Below, one piece after another: positions 46,052 to 59,240 of a stretch of 64,000 nucleotides of DNA. The stretch is taken from positions 19,089,772-19,153,771 of the forward strand of contig JAPTYO010000010.1 of assembly GCA_036873135.1 (NCBI GenBank), in the 5' to 3' direction. The stretch's first letter is position 1. The number at the start of each line of letters is the position of its first letter. Made by a program: the position numbers and the translations under genes. This DNA comes from Clarkia xantiana subsp. parviflora. Taxonomy: Eukaryota > Streptophyta > Magnoliopsida > Myrtales > Onagraceae. The notes below the pieces were generated by a model. The model did not search any database, was not told the DNA's origin, and saw only the letters and a list, made by a program, of their open reading frames with translations.

Positions 46052-47458
46052 TAGGGCTGGGCATGGTTCGGTTCTGGGCCGAACCGGTTCAGAACCGAAC
46101 CAGAACCAGATTTTAGGTTCAGTTGGTTTTCTGTACCAAGTAAGAACCGAACCATATTTTAGCTCCTAGAACCGAACCATAGTAAAACCGGTTTTGAACC
46201 GGTTCGAACCGGTTTTGAACCTTTTTTTTCATATTTTTTTACTAAAATTAAAAATACACACCCAAGTTGATAATCCATAAACAATTCACAAATATGCAAA
46301 ATACAAATTATGAAAACAACTGATCACTTCAGAGTAGAAAGTATCAAAGTCTAAATTCCAAACAATCTAATAATATAAAAAAAAGAATTCAAATATTTAT
46401 AACATAAATCTCGAGACTTTAAACGACGTCAAGTGGCGTAGCTCAAACTTTAAAAGTGCAGCAAATTTATGGTTGAAAAAAATACAAACTGTTTGTATAT
46501 TAAGTGAGTTAATCTATCATCTCAGTTTAAATATAGAACTACTTCTAAATTAAGTTTTGAGTTAAAAACTGAACTCAATTTAATGTAGAACTGATATGGG
46601 TTAACCGAATATATAATAACTATATATAAGTAAACAAACCTGCTACGACCACATATATATCAAATATGAACCAAACCCAAATAGTGAAGAATGTATCCTA
46701 GGGGTGTAAACGAGTCAAGCTACTCGTGAGCTGTTCGAGATCGGCTCGGTCGATATTCGACTCGCTAAATTCTGAGTTGAGTCGAGCTTTTTCTGATACC
46801 GAGTCGAGTTCGAGTTCACTGGTACTCGACTCGAGAGCTCGCGAGCCTAATCGAGTTTTTTTGCTTTTCTATTCAAGTCGAGTTCGAGTTCTAGTTTTTC
46901 GAGCTTTACGTAATAATATTATATATGTATATATTGAGTTCAAGTCGAGGTAGAGCCCGAGTTCGAGCCAAAAACCTAATCGAGTCAAGTTCGAGCTCGA
47001 GCTAATAAGGTGCACCGTTTATAATTTAAATTAATTTTTTTTCTTAATATTATCGAGCCGAGTCGAGCCGAACTCGAACACGTCGAGTATGTTACCGAGT
47101 CGAGCTCGAGCTTGAAAAATTAAAGCTCGGCCGAGTTCGAGCTCGAATTTGATTAAACTGAGTCGAGTCGAGCTTGTCAGTTTCTCGACTCGTTTACAAC
47201 ACTTTATTCTACCAAAAAAAAAAATGTAAGGGTGTATTACTATCTAACAAGTTAGGGTTTATGTAACAAAAGTGGTTCTTAAAAACCGGTTCGAAACCGG
47301 TTCAAAACCTGTTTTGAACCAGTCGAAAACCGCTCCATATACTCTTTATCAAAACCGAACCATTTAAGAACCGGTTCACTCAAAACCGGTTCGTATTGGT
47401 TCGGTTCCGATTTGGTTCCGGTTCGGTTCGCCCGAACCGGTTTTTATGCCCAGCCCTA
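46052..47458. mobile_element. Non-autonomous hAT element (TIR TAGGGCTGGGCA) inside the copia leader
   Basis: 1407 bp with perfect inverted ends tagggctgggca and tgcccagcccta. Perfect 8-bp target duplications, atcaaaca, lie at 46044-46051 and 47459-47466. The subterminal zones are made of ggttcgg and gaaccgg motifs. It is the same family as 18524-20944 and contains a nested element (46699-47206). Confidence 0.92.
46699..47206. mobile_element. Nested element with GTAAACGAGTC inverted ends
   Basis: The left end taggggtgtaaacgagtc is mirrored by gactcgtttacaacacttta, and the interior is dense in gagtcgagctcg motifs. Target duplications are not clear. A degenerate relative lies near 60,465-60,845. 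Confidence 0.55.
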
Positions 47459-47466
47459 ATCAAACA

Positions 47467-47859
47467 TTGGATTGTAGATCTTATTAAAATTTGATCTTAA
47501 AATTTGACCACTTGTTCCCAATTACTTGTTGTGCCGAAAATTTTAGGTAAAAATTTTTAATTTCTTGGTCTCCAAGCAAACAAGATTTTCGGCCATATAA
47601 TTAAATAATATTGTTTACCATATTTTAATTTTAAACTAGGTAACAATATATCTATAATTGAGAACATTAGGATAGATTCACATTAATATATAGAAATATA
47701 TATAACTATCAATATATCTAAATATTTAATAGGGTTAAAGATATTATTGATAGATTTAGTTACCTAAAATATTGAGGAAATATATTATCAGTATATCTGT
47801 TTCCCTATTTAAGATATTGACAATAAATAATGTATATATTTATATATAGATGCCGATTT

Positions 47860-47902
<43 letters not shown>

Positions 47903-49416
47903 CGATTGATTTAATCTTAAAGATAGAATCTTAGCAATAAATATATATATATATATGTTATATTTTGGCCGAAATATATATATATATATACAATATTGTT
48001 ATTGGAAATTATTTTATATAATTTATGTTAGTTGGTGGCTAAGTTAAATATTTTAATGGACTTTAAAACCTTACTTGGGCCACATATAAACATTTCGGCC
48101 CAACCTTTCATATTTTAATTATTGGGCCGGTCCAAAATGTCAAACTGGAACGAATTTAGATCGAAACGGGTTTTCTCAATCGGTTCGACCTAATCGGGTC
48201 GGGTCGGGTCGGACCGGGGTAACTAAGTGGATCTAACCAAACCGGTTTTGTGTGCTTAACCGAACCGAACCCTATTTTTATTGGACCGGTTCAGACCGAA
48301 CTAGATTTTAAAATAAAAAAACGGACCGAACCAAATCATATTTTACCGGACCGAACCGGATTTTCCGGACCAAAACTGAACCAGATTTTTCTGGACCGAA
48401 CCTAACCGGACCGATATTGATTGAACCAAAATGATTTTCAAAACCGAATTCAAGTCAATTAAATAAAATAGGGTGGTCAAGTTTTAAAATCCAAATATTT
48501 TGAACCATTAATAGGCCTACACAGTGTTCAAGGTTTGCTAACCTCTATTCATTTTTTCGATTATGCGGATGGATCTCGGAGATACATATTTTTGGGACTG
48601 GTATAATTAGTGGGCTGAATTGCAATTGTTTATTATTCAATATATATTTTTATGCATGAATAGAAATGTTGTCTTGACTGAGTCAAGCTAGCTGGATATT
48701 GCATATTGTGGGCTGAGCCCTGGTTAAATATATGGAATGCGCACTAGGATAGACATGCTGTGATGGTTGAAAATGCCTTAGATTCATGTCTAGAATGTTG
48801 TGTGATTGAATATAAACATGAATTGCAAATCAGCCCCTAATGTTTAAATTTTTTTTTTTTTAAATCGAAAACCAGTCGCCAAGTATGTATGATTGTTATG
48901 GAATTTTTCATGTTTGACACGTATGCTAGAATGTTGAGGATGTAGTTGCATTTGGTGATTTACATGGCAGTAAGATTATATATGCAAGCATGAGTTCCTC
49001 GGAACATTAGACGCATGACGCGTAAGCATGAATATGGTTTTTATGATGAATGTTACTGGCATATGATAATTTGCATGGATGGTAGAATTATATATGCATG
49101 AGTGAATTCATCGGAATATTTTTCCAAAATAAAAAGGGCCTTGGAAAAGCCAAGATCGGGTATGCTTGTTTTAAAATTCCCGTTCTGGTAATTTGCGATT
49201 AAAACCGTTTTAAAAGACTGATCTATTGGATTGAAAACGAAGGTAATGTGAACTCTTTCACAACCATCTTTCATTGGTTTACTAGTGGTCGGTTGGTTTA
49301 GATGACCGGTGAATCATTATTTGTCGGATTCAATCTTAGTAGATATCTGGTGTATGCAATTCTTTCTCAAAATGTTATTGTCTCCTTGATTTTGCATAAT
49401 CATCGATGTGTTAGTC
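47467..49416. other. Copia leader remnant and AT-rich sequence
   Basis: This stretch lies between the copia primer-binding site and its gag remnant, so part of it is presumably the retrotransposon leader. It contains TA runs near 47,870-47,900 and 47,940-47,990. At 48,150-48,450 a cluster of ggaccgaacc motifs looks like a worn hAT interior without ends. Confidence 0.45.
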
Positions 49417-50295
49417 ATGGCTGCGATCATCAATGTAATCTCCCAAATGAATAAGGGAGTGAGATTGAACAATGACAATTATAAGATCTGGAATAAGCGC
49501 GAGAGGATGGTAATTACTGAAATAATAGGATTGGAGCATTAGACATCAAAGAAATTTAGACCGGAGGGAGACCTCACGGACGAACTGAAGAAATTCCATG
49601 ATGAATGGGATGCAAAGGACCGGGAGATTCGTTCTGCATTGTTGTCACTGCTTGAGGATGACATACTATATAGATATGATCACTATGAGTCTGCCATGGA
49701 CTTGTGGGACGGTCTTAAGGCACGGTTTGGTGTTTACACCACATCCCAGAAGCGGTCGTTAAACATCGCTTTAGACTCGTATAAGATGAATCTCAATTAC
49801 ACAATGAAAGAGCACGTTAGACATATGTCTAACATGCTTGCTGAACTCAAGGAGGCATGAGAAATCCTCTGACCGACAAACAAAAGGTCCAATGCGTGAT
49901 CCGATCCTTACCTGACTCTTGGAACAGCATGAAAATGCACCTTACCCATGCCACTCAACTCGATGACCTCGAGAAAGTGCGAGTCCATCTCGAAGTTGAA
50001 GAGGATCGTCTCAAGGCTGAAAAGCCGAGAGCGGAAATGCATCTTGCATCCTCGCATCCAGCTGAGCAAAAGGGTAAGCGCAAGAGAAAAGGCAAGGGAC
50101 TTCCGTTTAAGGTTAATAAGCCTTTAGCTCCAAAACCTCAGAAGAAGTTCAAGCGAAAGCAATTCGGAGGCAAGAAAAGGCAGGCAAAATAGACACGTAA
50201 AGAGGAAATTCGAATGTGTTTTAGGTGTGGCGTGAAAGGACACCTTACTATTGCATGTACCAATCATCCCAAGGTACGTGCTGAAGAATATTGAT
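49417..50295 (+). pseudogene. Ty1/copia gag pseudogene
   Basis: Starts MAAIINVISQMNKGVRLN. An in-frame stop follows GLEH (about 49,541). The next stretches are DELKKFHDEWDAKDREIRS, YESAMDLWDGLKARFG and MKEHVRHMSNMLAELKEA. A frameshift at 49,857 leads to NPLTDKQKVQCVIRSLPDSW, and a stop follows the lysine-rich tail. A zinc knuckle CFRCGVKGHLTIAC is at 50,218-50,259. This is the UBN2/retrotransposon gag family of copia elements. Two stops and one shift make it non-functional. No protease or integrase follows, so the element is truncated here. Confidence 0.85.
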
Positions 50296-51975
50296 AACCT
50301 CATAAGTTCTTCTCGGACTCCTCATACTCGAGAGTAATTCAGTTTGTCTTCATGGATTACAGAACCGAGAAGGAGAACGAGCACAGACCTGAGGAACTTG
50401 CCCCAAAGATATAAAGATTGAATGTCGTTCCGAAAATGCTAGCCGTGCGCAGGTCGAGTTTTGCCAACCGGTCTGTGGTCTGTCCAGGTTCAATGAACCA
50501 ACAGAGACTATTGAGTTCTATAACAAATGATTAAGTGACAGCTGGTGTTATAGAAATATAACTGCATATGTTAATTACTCATTTAATCTTTGCTTTAATG
50601 CAGACTTGGGTAATCCGGACTATAAAAAGGCCTTATCCCTCACATAATTGTCTGAACTTGACTTCATACCGAAATTCAAATTCTCTGTTCTTCGCTGCTG
50701 CACCAGTTCATCAGAATTTGTTGTTTCTATCATCAGTTCTGAGTTGTCGTTGTTGTTACGTACCACTGCCTCTATCCAATTTTTTGCGTATTGACTGCAG
50801 ATTCGTCCGAGATGCTGTGTGCTGTTATTTTTTATCATTCATTACTTTATGCAGTTGTTCATAGTGCAGTATTCTCCGATGTGTTTATGTTGTTCTTATT
50901 GATTCTGCCGCCGTCGTCGGCTTGTTCTAAAAATTCTGTTTATGTTGAATCCTGGGAGGTAATCACCCTTAATATAAACCCCTTTGCATAACCTAATGGT
51001 GGGGGACGAAATTGCCTTAAGGAGACCGTGATCTACACGGGTCTCAGTATAAAAATACGTATTTGTTTTCGTGTCAATGTTACGTATAAGTTCGCTGTTG
51101 CCTGTATCTTGCATGTTAATTTGTATAATTACTTGTAAGTACCCAAATTTGACTAATTGCATTTTAGTCCTTGAAGTTTCAGAAAACTGCAAATTGATCC
51201 ATCAATTGTTGTATCTTGCAGATTAGACCATGAATATTTCCAACAATCTTAAGGCAAGTTATGAAGAGAGAGAGTTTCAGAAGTTACAAACGTACGGAGA
51301 TTATATCTTTATTTACTAACCGTCAAGAGTAGCGTCCGAATTAGTAGAGAGACACCTTGACCGCTAAAGCATAAATTATTTCTTTTTTATAAATGCTAAA
51401 GCATAAGCTAGGAAACACCCTCTTGTTTAAAAAAAATTATGGACGGCCCTAAACAAACGTAGCTTATTTTATTTCCAACTGTAAAGAGATCAAATGTTTG
51501 TGTTACTACATGTTATATTAGAAGTGTATTTTTGTCCATTCAAATCGATATATCTTTTGAATTTTCGTTAATACTAGTTACGTGTGTGACATGTGACCAT
51601 TTACGTTCAAAACTAATGAACATATAAACAGAGTAACACTTTAGAGTTTAGTCTTCTCAAGTAACAAAAAATCACAAAAAAAATTTTAAACATCAATTTG
51701 TCTTAGCGTGTTATCTCAATCACCGATTTTATTATAATCCCTACTATATATTTTCTATAAGAACACGATACAAACCTACATGTTTCAATATTAATTTTAT
51801 TTTATAATAAAAAGAGGGGAAATTTCACAATTTGGTTGACTACACTTGTTAATCAATGAGTTTTGGTTTTTCTATTTTTTTTTTTCACGAATTGCTTTTC
51901 AATATATAAAAAACTACTTACTTTTACGATAGCTTCAGTATATTTTCCGTATATATTGCTTCTTCAAATAATTAA
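50296..51975. other. Intergenic, no gene seen
   Basis: Short frames on both strands lack recognisable motifs. A purine-rich ggtgggggacgaaa near 50,997-51,011 resembles a retrotransposon polypurine tract, but no LTR could be matched to it. Confidence 0.45.
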
Positions 51976-52397
51976 CGGTCATAACTATACCATTGCAAGG
52001 TATAAAACTTGTAACCACGTTGGTTCAATAATAACTAATATGATGTATTATATAAGTCAAATGCGTCATCCCTCCTAATAAATTAATTTATTAGATTGAA
52101 CTCCTCCATTTGATTTGTATCAATTGGTATCAGAGACCTTGAAGTGAGACCCACAAAGAGATGATCTGGAAAAGTAGACCAACAACAACAATGGCTCGTA
52201 CTGATGACTTACGGAATGGTCCTGGAAAAAGTCAGCCACAATCAACGAGGACATTGGTCTACTTAAGGGAGAACGATTATTATGGTCATACCATTATAAG
52301 TTATGAGAATTGTAACACATTAATTGGAAAACCAAATAGGTCATCTACCTAATAGAATAATTTATTAGGTTGAGCTCTTCCATTTATTTTGTACCAT
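51976..52397 (+). mobile_element. Probable TRIM (very small LTR element)
   Basis: Two degenerate direct repeats lie at about 51,976-52,125 and 52,281-52,397. Both end with an attaatttattag-ttga-ctc-tccattt pattern and a g-tat/accatcaa tail. The first is followed at once by ttggtatcagagacc, a tRNA-Met primer-binding site. The interior is only about 150 bases and non-coding. Confidence 0.5.
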
Positions 52398-54063
52398 CAA
52401 CTATGTCATTTTTAAGGAGTTGAAAATATTTAGGTAAGTAAAAAAATTACAATTTTACCAAATCAGTAATGCTTCGCCATGCGGATAGTCTAGTGAACGA
52501 ACGACTGTGTCATGCGAAATTGAGGCAAATAATACTTATTAATTAATATATTAAAAATTTTTTTTTTGGTAAACATATTAAATTGTTGTGTTGCTACCTC
52601 ATGCACATTGTTCACGGCCTAGCAACTTATTAATTAATAATGATTAAAAAAAACTCATTTAACAAGTTGGTTGCAATCAATTTCCAGTTCTCTATCGATA
52701 ACTTAAATTTGTTATCTATATCCACATCTTTATCTGTCCCTTCATTCAATTTCCTACCAAATCCAATAAAAACAGTCCAACTTGCCTTTTATGTGGCTCT
52801 CTTTCTCCTCTTCATTCATAGTTCAATGCTCTTCCTAATGAACCAACTGTTACTATCAACGTTGTTTGGATCGCGATTCGAATCTTAGGATTTGCCAATC
52901 TAAAATTTTAAAAGAGAAAATCGATCTGAATTCCTCTTAAGATGTTACCAGCTAGGATCGATTTAGGAACGGGAGCTGAATCGTAGAAACATTCATGATT
53001 GTTTAAAATCGCGACCCTAAAATATCTTATAAATTGAGATTTTTAATTATTTAAGCCACTAATTACAATTTAGAGGTTCATTATATACTTATTTATGCTC
53101 TAATTTAATTATATTTATAATAAAATAAATTTAGTTGGTAAGTGGAATGTCAAAGACGCAAAACCTATGTTGTATTAGTATGTAGTGGTTTAATATGTCA
53201 CCCCTTAATCAAAATGTCAGTAGTTCAAATCTTGATGAGATCCTAGTAATGAAAATATATGCATGACCAGCACTTTAATCCTTACAGACTGAACCGATGT
53301 GACCGGAAATTAGTTTTGGTGTGAGCAAACATATTAGGATTATGTCATCCTAATAGACCCCATAAATTTATCTCATAGGAAAAAATAAACTTCTCTATCT
53401 CTAGTTTTTTTTGTTTTCTCACCATCTATCCCTTTCTTCAAAATTAAGTTAATTATTGCAAATAAATTATAAGGTGTCTTAAGTGGTTTTTCAGTTGTTA
53501 GATCAAGTACTTCAAAATTTTTATAAGAAATAAATATTGTTTTTATTTATCTCTCCTAAAATTAAATATATTATCTCTTATGATATAACAGTTGAGAATT
53601 AGACTTGAATTAGAGAGATTATAAAGCGAATGAATGTGATGAAGATGACTTTAGAATTCAGGACAAGTAGAATCTTGAGTCATCATATTTTTCAGTGCAG
53701 TTTCATTAGAAGTGGTTTCTATTTTATATGAAGATGTAAAAGTGACTAAGGATGAAAATAATCAATCTCTGGTTATAATTTCAACTTTAATTCAATTTGT
53801 TGTACATGTTGAGTTATAATAAATAATATTTTTATCAATATTGATAACTCTTATAAAAAAAAATGAACGCTTTTATTAATGTATTATAAAAATATTGACA
53901 AACTTTTCTTTTAAATATATATATATATATATATATATATAGCTGCTAGTATGGTATCTGTCGTTCTTCTACACATGACATGACAATGTCAAACTTAAAA
54001 CTTTCAGTACCGACAATGAATTGAGCAGCAATTCTTGTTATGAACATATATCCTTGTCTTCTT
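52398..54063. other. Intergenic, no gene seen
   Basis: AT-rich sequence, including a TA run at about 53,915-53,941. No recognised gene or bounded element. Confidence 0.5.
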
Positions 54064-54073
54064 TATATATAAA
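54064..54073 (+). promoter_or_regulatory. TATA box of the fatty alcohol oxidase gene
   Basis: tatatataaa within ctttatatataaaggag, 90 bases before the ATG at 54154, followed by a CT/CA-rich leader (cacttcacttcactcc). Confidence 0.55.
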
Positions 54074-54153
54074 GGAGATTTGTTTGTTTTCTACACTTCA
54101 CTTCACTCCACAACCAAAAAGAAAGCACTTCACTTGACTTGAGAAAAGAAATA

Positions 54154-57100
54154 ATGGAGGGAAGAAGAAGACAAGAAGGCCACCCTCTGCTGCGAGGAGG
54201 AAGAGAGAGTAGCTCCTCCTCCCATGGACTGTCTCCCAACCAGATGCACACTCTCGCCGCCATGTGCGAAGCTTTGCTGCCTCCTCTGCAACCGGAGATC
54301 ACTCCTGTCAGCGACGCTGTTCGCTCCTTCCTCGCCGCTTCTGCCTCTCATTCCCCTCTCCCCGATGAGGTTTCTTTATTAAATTATTATTTGATATTTG
54401 GTTGGTCCAACAAATTGTTAGCGTTAATATTTTCTTGGACGAAATCACCGGCTAATAATTTGCCCATTTCGGTTCATTACGTGCTAGCATATGACCCGTT
54501 ACATCGAAATTAAATGGAAATTCTATCAACATTATGTAAAAGTTAACTATATATATATTAAATAAGGAAAATTACATTTTTAGTATCTCAAGTATTAACG
54601 GAGGTGTGATTATATAATGACGTGTGACTCGATTAACTTATTTAGGTTCACATTGGTTCGAGACAATACTAGACCTTATCATGTAGTATAATAGACCAAG
54701 TCTAGCACAAGACGTGCTAAGTCAGACGCCTAAGTCACATTGGCCGATCAAAATTCTAGATTAACCATGAATAAATTGGCCGATTTAGATGGCTTATCTT
54801 TACCTGAGCTTCTACCAAACATAATCTTCTAGACTAGGTGATCAGATCTGACATGTGCATTACTAATGAGAGCCCCTAATTAGCTATATTGAGTAACGTG
54901 TCATTAAATAATCAAACTTCTAAGACACCTAACATTAAAAAATAAGTTAAGGTTTTAAAAAGTCGGTGATCGATAATTAATGCACTAATAATGTAACATT
55001 TTCTAAAAAAAACTAACAATTGGTTCGACTGCCCAAATTGAGCAAAGTTGTTCATGTCCTTCACGAAGAGACCATTCCTCTAATGGTATTTTACAATTAT
55101 ACAATCATGAGTATAACCGCACTTATATTGTAACATGGAAACAAGGGGGCCTTCAACTTTTTGTAATGTACATTCTTTTTTAACTTAAAATTTGTAATTA
55201 TTGTCAATTTAGCCAATTAAAATATTACATTTGTGCACTAAATATTTTTATACTAATTATTTAGCCTCCCAAAACAAAATTTATAGTTTTGTTGCTACTC
55301 GTGTATGTGAGTAACTTAAATTGAAGTGGTTTATTATTATATTTATAAAATGAACCCTTGCTTTTTGTACTGTAGAAGAGTTAGTGATTATTAAAGGGCC
55401 TGGGTCGTACTAGCTAGTTGGTAGTGATTTGGTTTGATGGATGGCAGGTGGCGTGGAGATTGGTGAAGAGAGGAGATCCGATAGGGGTGTTCATCGTGAA
55501 GATGCTCCTGACGATGCTGTCTTTCAAATTGGGTACGTTGCTCTTCTGCGGATTTATCTGCTTGGAACGCAAATGGCCTTTGATTCGCCAATTCCCCGAA
55601 TTGCCACTGCAAAAGAGGGAAATGCTTCTTCAGAGGTGGTGCAGAGAGAACAACATCCTCCCCTTGAGATTGCTCTTCGCACTCGTTAAATTCTTCACTT
55701 TGTTCAACTTCTTCGGCAGGGTAAGTAATTCTTACGGAACATCTTCTTAATTATGATGTTACAACCTGTTTTTCTGGGACTTTTTTTTCTTTTTTGGCTG
55801 AGGTGATGTTTAAGTTAACCACAATCCCAGCATCTACTTCAAATCGCATGTAGTGTGAAATAAAAAATATTTATAAATAACACTTTACTTTTTTCGGCCA
55901 AAAAAAAAAAAAAATAACACTTTACCCATTACGATTTCATCTGGTATAAATATAAATTCTTCCAACTATAAAACAAATATACTTAAGATGCTACCATCTT
56001 AATTAGTGGGCCTAGGAATGTCATGGGCGATAGTAGGGGTGAAACCGGACCGGTCGGACCGGTTTTTTGCTTGGTTCGGTCGGTTACCCATATTTTCGGT
56101 CCGGTTTTTTTCCTTAAAAAAATCTGACCAAAAAACCATGTGAGAAAAAATAAACCGTCCATTGGTAGTACGGTTTTTTCGGTTTAAACCGAAAATCCAA
56201 AAGTAACAATTATCATTTAAAATTCTCGTTATTTTCATGGAATTTATCAAAGCGAAATGAAAAATAACGTCAATTATTATAATTAAATAAATTATAAAAT
56301 AAAATTAGAAAAAATATTCTTCATAAATGCTTATTTCATAATTTTTATAAACCTAATGAATTAATTATATTAATTAATATCAACTAATATAATATATATT
56401 ATATATATTTAGTTAGCATAACGGTCGGTTCGGTCCCCACGGTCCTCAAATATTAAAATCCGAACCGGACCGAAAACCGAACTAAAGTAAAAAAATCCAA
56501 CCAAAAACCAAACCGTGTATTTCGGTCCGGACCGGATCGGTTTTCGCCGGTTTTTCGGACCAACCGGATTTTGATTTCACCCCTAGCGATAGGTACCCGC
56601 CGACCTAAGGGCACCACCTCGATTTCTCCCCACCGATGCGCGTCTTGTGGGATATAAGACGGGTACGGGCCTAATTTCTCACGGGGCGGGTTGAATCTTA
56701 TATGGTGTCCCAATTATTATATTTGTTATTTTCTATTTTTTCAATTTATTTTGGTGTTTTTAAACAAAGAGAAAATATGATGATTTTTACTTTTCCGGAT
56801 CAGATTGTTGCTCACGGTTTAAGTTTATTGATTTTGAAAAATATATTTTTGTTTCATCAATTTTATATCAGTTATAAGATAAAAACGGAAATCAACCAAC
56901 ATAATAGTTGAGATAAAAAATATCAACATTTTAAATATGAGGACAATGATTAAAAAGATGATATAGTTGAGACTATTTTAGGTTCTTAACCCTAAACAAT
57001 ATTTTCTTCCTAATCTCTTAAAAAATAAGAAGCAATAAGTTAACCAACTACATTTTTTATCGTCACATAACTTGAATCTCTAATTGAACTTGCACGAATA

Positions 57101-59119
57101 AAATAGGTATATACCTTAGATGTAACGGTGAAGACACAATTAATTAATCGCTTTATTATCTAGTAGTGTTACCATATATATATATTTCATGCAGATTGAT
57201 GAAAACGGCAGCAACCCTACATGGGAAGCCATAGACTACAAGGTGGATTCTAGAGACAACTCTCATTTAGCCTCAAAAGAGAGGCCTCTTGAGAAGGGAA
57301 TCATAGAACCCATGAAGGAGGATGAATTCTCTCTTCTCCAATCTCTGACCCAAAAGGGCCTAAAAGTCACTAAACTCTCCACAGAAGGGTCCTACAAGAT
57401 CAGCTGCGATGCAGTCATCGTCGGCTCGGGTTGTGGCGGCGGTGTCGCAGCCGCTGTACTTGCACAACAAGGCAATAAGGTGATTGTCCTAGAGAAGGGC
57501 AATTACTTTGTCGCCCAAGACTATACGTCTCTCGAAGCCCCTTCCCTCGACGAAACATATGATTCCGGTGGTTTCTTATCATCTGTAGATGGGAAATACA
57601 TGATCCTTGCGGGGTCGACGGTTGGTGGTGGCTCGGCTATTAATTGGTCAGCATCGATTAGGACCCCGACCTCAGTTCTGAGAGAATGGTCCGTGGATCA
57701 TAAACTTGAATTCTTTGGCGGGGCGGATTACTTGGCTGCAATGGATGCTGTTTGCGAAAGAATCGGAGTAACCGAGGATTCATCCGAGGAAGGTCTTCAG
57801 AACCGAATTCTCCGAAAAGGCTGTGAGCAGCTCGGGCTGAATATTGAAACCGTCGCTAGAAATTCCTCCGGGCCTCACTACTGTGGGTCGTGCGGCTACG
57901 GTTGTAAAATGGGGGAGAAGCGTGGGACCGACACCACTTGGCTAGTCGATGCGGTCCAGAACGGTGCGGTGATCGTAAGTGGATGCAAGGCAGAGAAGGT
58001 TGTGATAGACAACGGAAGGTGTATTGGAGTCGTCGCTAATGCTGCTGTATTGCATAAGAAAGTGTCGCTAAAGCTTCATATTGAGGCTAAGGCCACGGTT
58101 TCGGCTTGTGGGTCACTCATGACGCCGCCTTTGTTGATCTCGAGCGGGCTGAAGAACCCGAACATCGGGAGGAACCTCCACATCCACCCTATTCTGATCA
58201 TTTGGGGTTACTTTCCGGAGAATGCAAATTGTATTCCGGGAAAAGTCTATGAAGGAGGAATCATCACTTCCATCAACAAGGTGGTGTCTGGAGAGAACTC
58301 GGAGGTTCGTGCCATTATCGAAACCCCGTCTCTGGGGCCCGCAGCGCTTGCTGCCGTTACGCCTTGGGAGTCGGGGGTCGACATTAAGGAAAGGTATTGT
58401 ATCTTTCTTGAAATAGCTAAATCCATTGAAATAAACTCTGTTGTTTATAAAATATCAGTTTAAAGAAGTATGTTCAAGTACGAATACAATCGTCATGTTG
58501 AATGTTTTCACCTATAAGTTCAAGCTTGTGAGAAAACGACTAAAAATCGCGTCCTATCCTTGACACAAATATTGATTTTTTTGGACCAAATAGGATGCTT
58601 AAGTACTCAAGAACTGCCCACCTCGTCGTCCTGGTGAGGGACCAGGGCTCTGGCGAAGTCAAAAAAGAAGGAAAGATCAAGTACTGGTTGAATCAGCACG
58701 ACAAGGACAACCTCAAACTCGGTCTGAGACAGGGTTTGAGGATTCTTATCGCAGCCGGGGCAGAGGAAGTCGGGACCCACCGCTCTGATGGTCAGAGGAT
58801 GAGATGCAAGGGAGCCACCGAGGCGGAGATAGAGGAGTTCATAGACTCTGTGACTAGCCGACTCCCCGAAGGGATTGTGTCGAGGCAAGAGAAGTGGATT
58901 ATGTATTGCACTGGACATCAAATGGGGAGCTGCAGAATGGGCTCTTCTGCGGCAGAAGGGGCGGTCGATCGGAATGGTGAGAGCTGGGAGGCTAAGGGGC
59001 TGTTTGTTTGCGATGGAAGCGTGCTGCCTACGGCGGTCGGGGTTAACCCGATGGTCACCATTCAGTCCACGGCGTACTGCATTTCTAAGAAAATTGCTGA
59101 GTCTCTTAGGGAGAGTTAA
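54154..59119 (+). CDS. FAO: Long-chain fatty alcohol oxidase (GMC oxidoreductase), four exons
   Basis: Exons 54154-54369, 55448-55720, 57195-58393 and 58594-59119 join at GT-AG sites to give 2214 nt and 737 residues, the usual size of plant FAO proteins. The start [16 protein letters not shown] is the family's typical N-terminus. Exon 2 holds a hydrophobic stretch ([21 protein letters not shown]) that fits the membrane anchor. Exon 3 carries the FAD-binding loop [18 protein letters not shown] (about 236-253) and VLEKG. Exon 4 ends with [11 protein letters not shown] (H at about 671) and [20 protein letters not shown] (N at about 714), which supply the GMC active-site His/Asn. The family oxidises long-chain fatty alcohols to aldehydes with O2, giving H2O2, in the omega-oxidation/wax breakdown route. 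All key residues are present. Intron 2 (1.47 kb) contains a hAT element. Which Arabidopsis paralogue it matches is not resolved. Confidence 0.93.
56034..56585. mobile_element. Non-autonomous hAT element in FAO intron 2
   Basis: 552 bp with left end taggggtgaaacc and right end atttcaccccta. gcgatag is repeated on both sides (56027-56033 and 56586-56592). It is a full-length relative of the element at 18741-19305, with the same ccggaccggtcggaccgg start. Confidence 0.85.
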
Positions 59120-59240
59120 ACAAACCATGTTGCTTGTAACTTATTTAATAAAGGATTGGTGGTTAATGTAGTTTGATTTGGCCTAGCTAAGATGAACAAA
59201 CCATGTTGCATCGATTGGTGGTTAATATAGTTTGATTTAC

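Noticed and set aside
50997..51060. Possible polypurine tract and LTR start
   Set aside because: ggtgggggacgaaa is suggestive, but no matching LTR or target duplication could be found for it.
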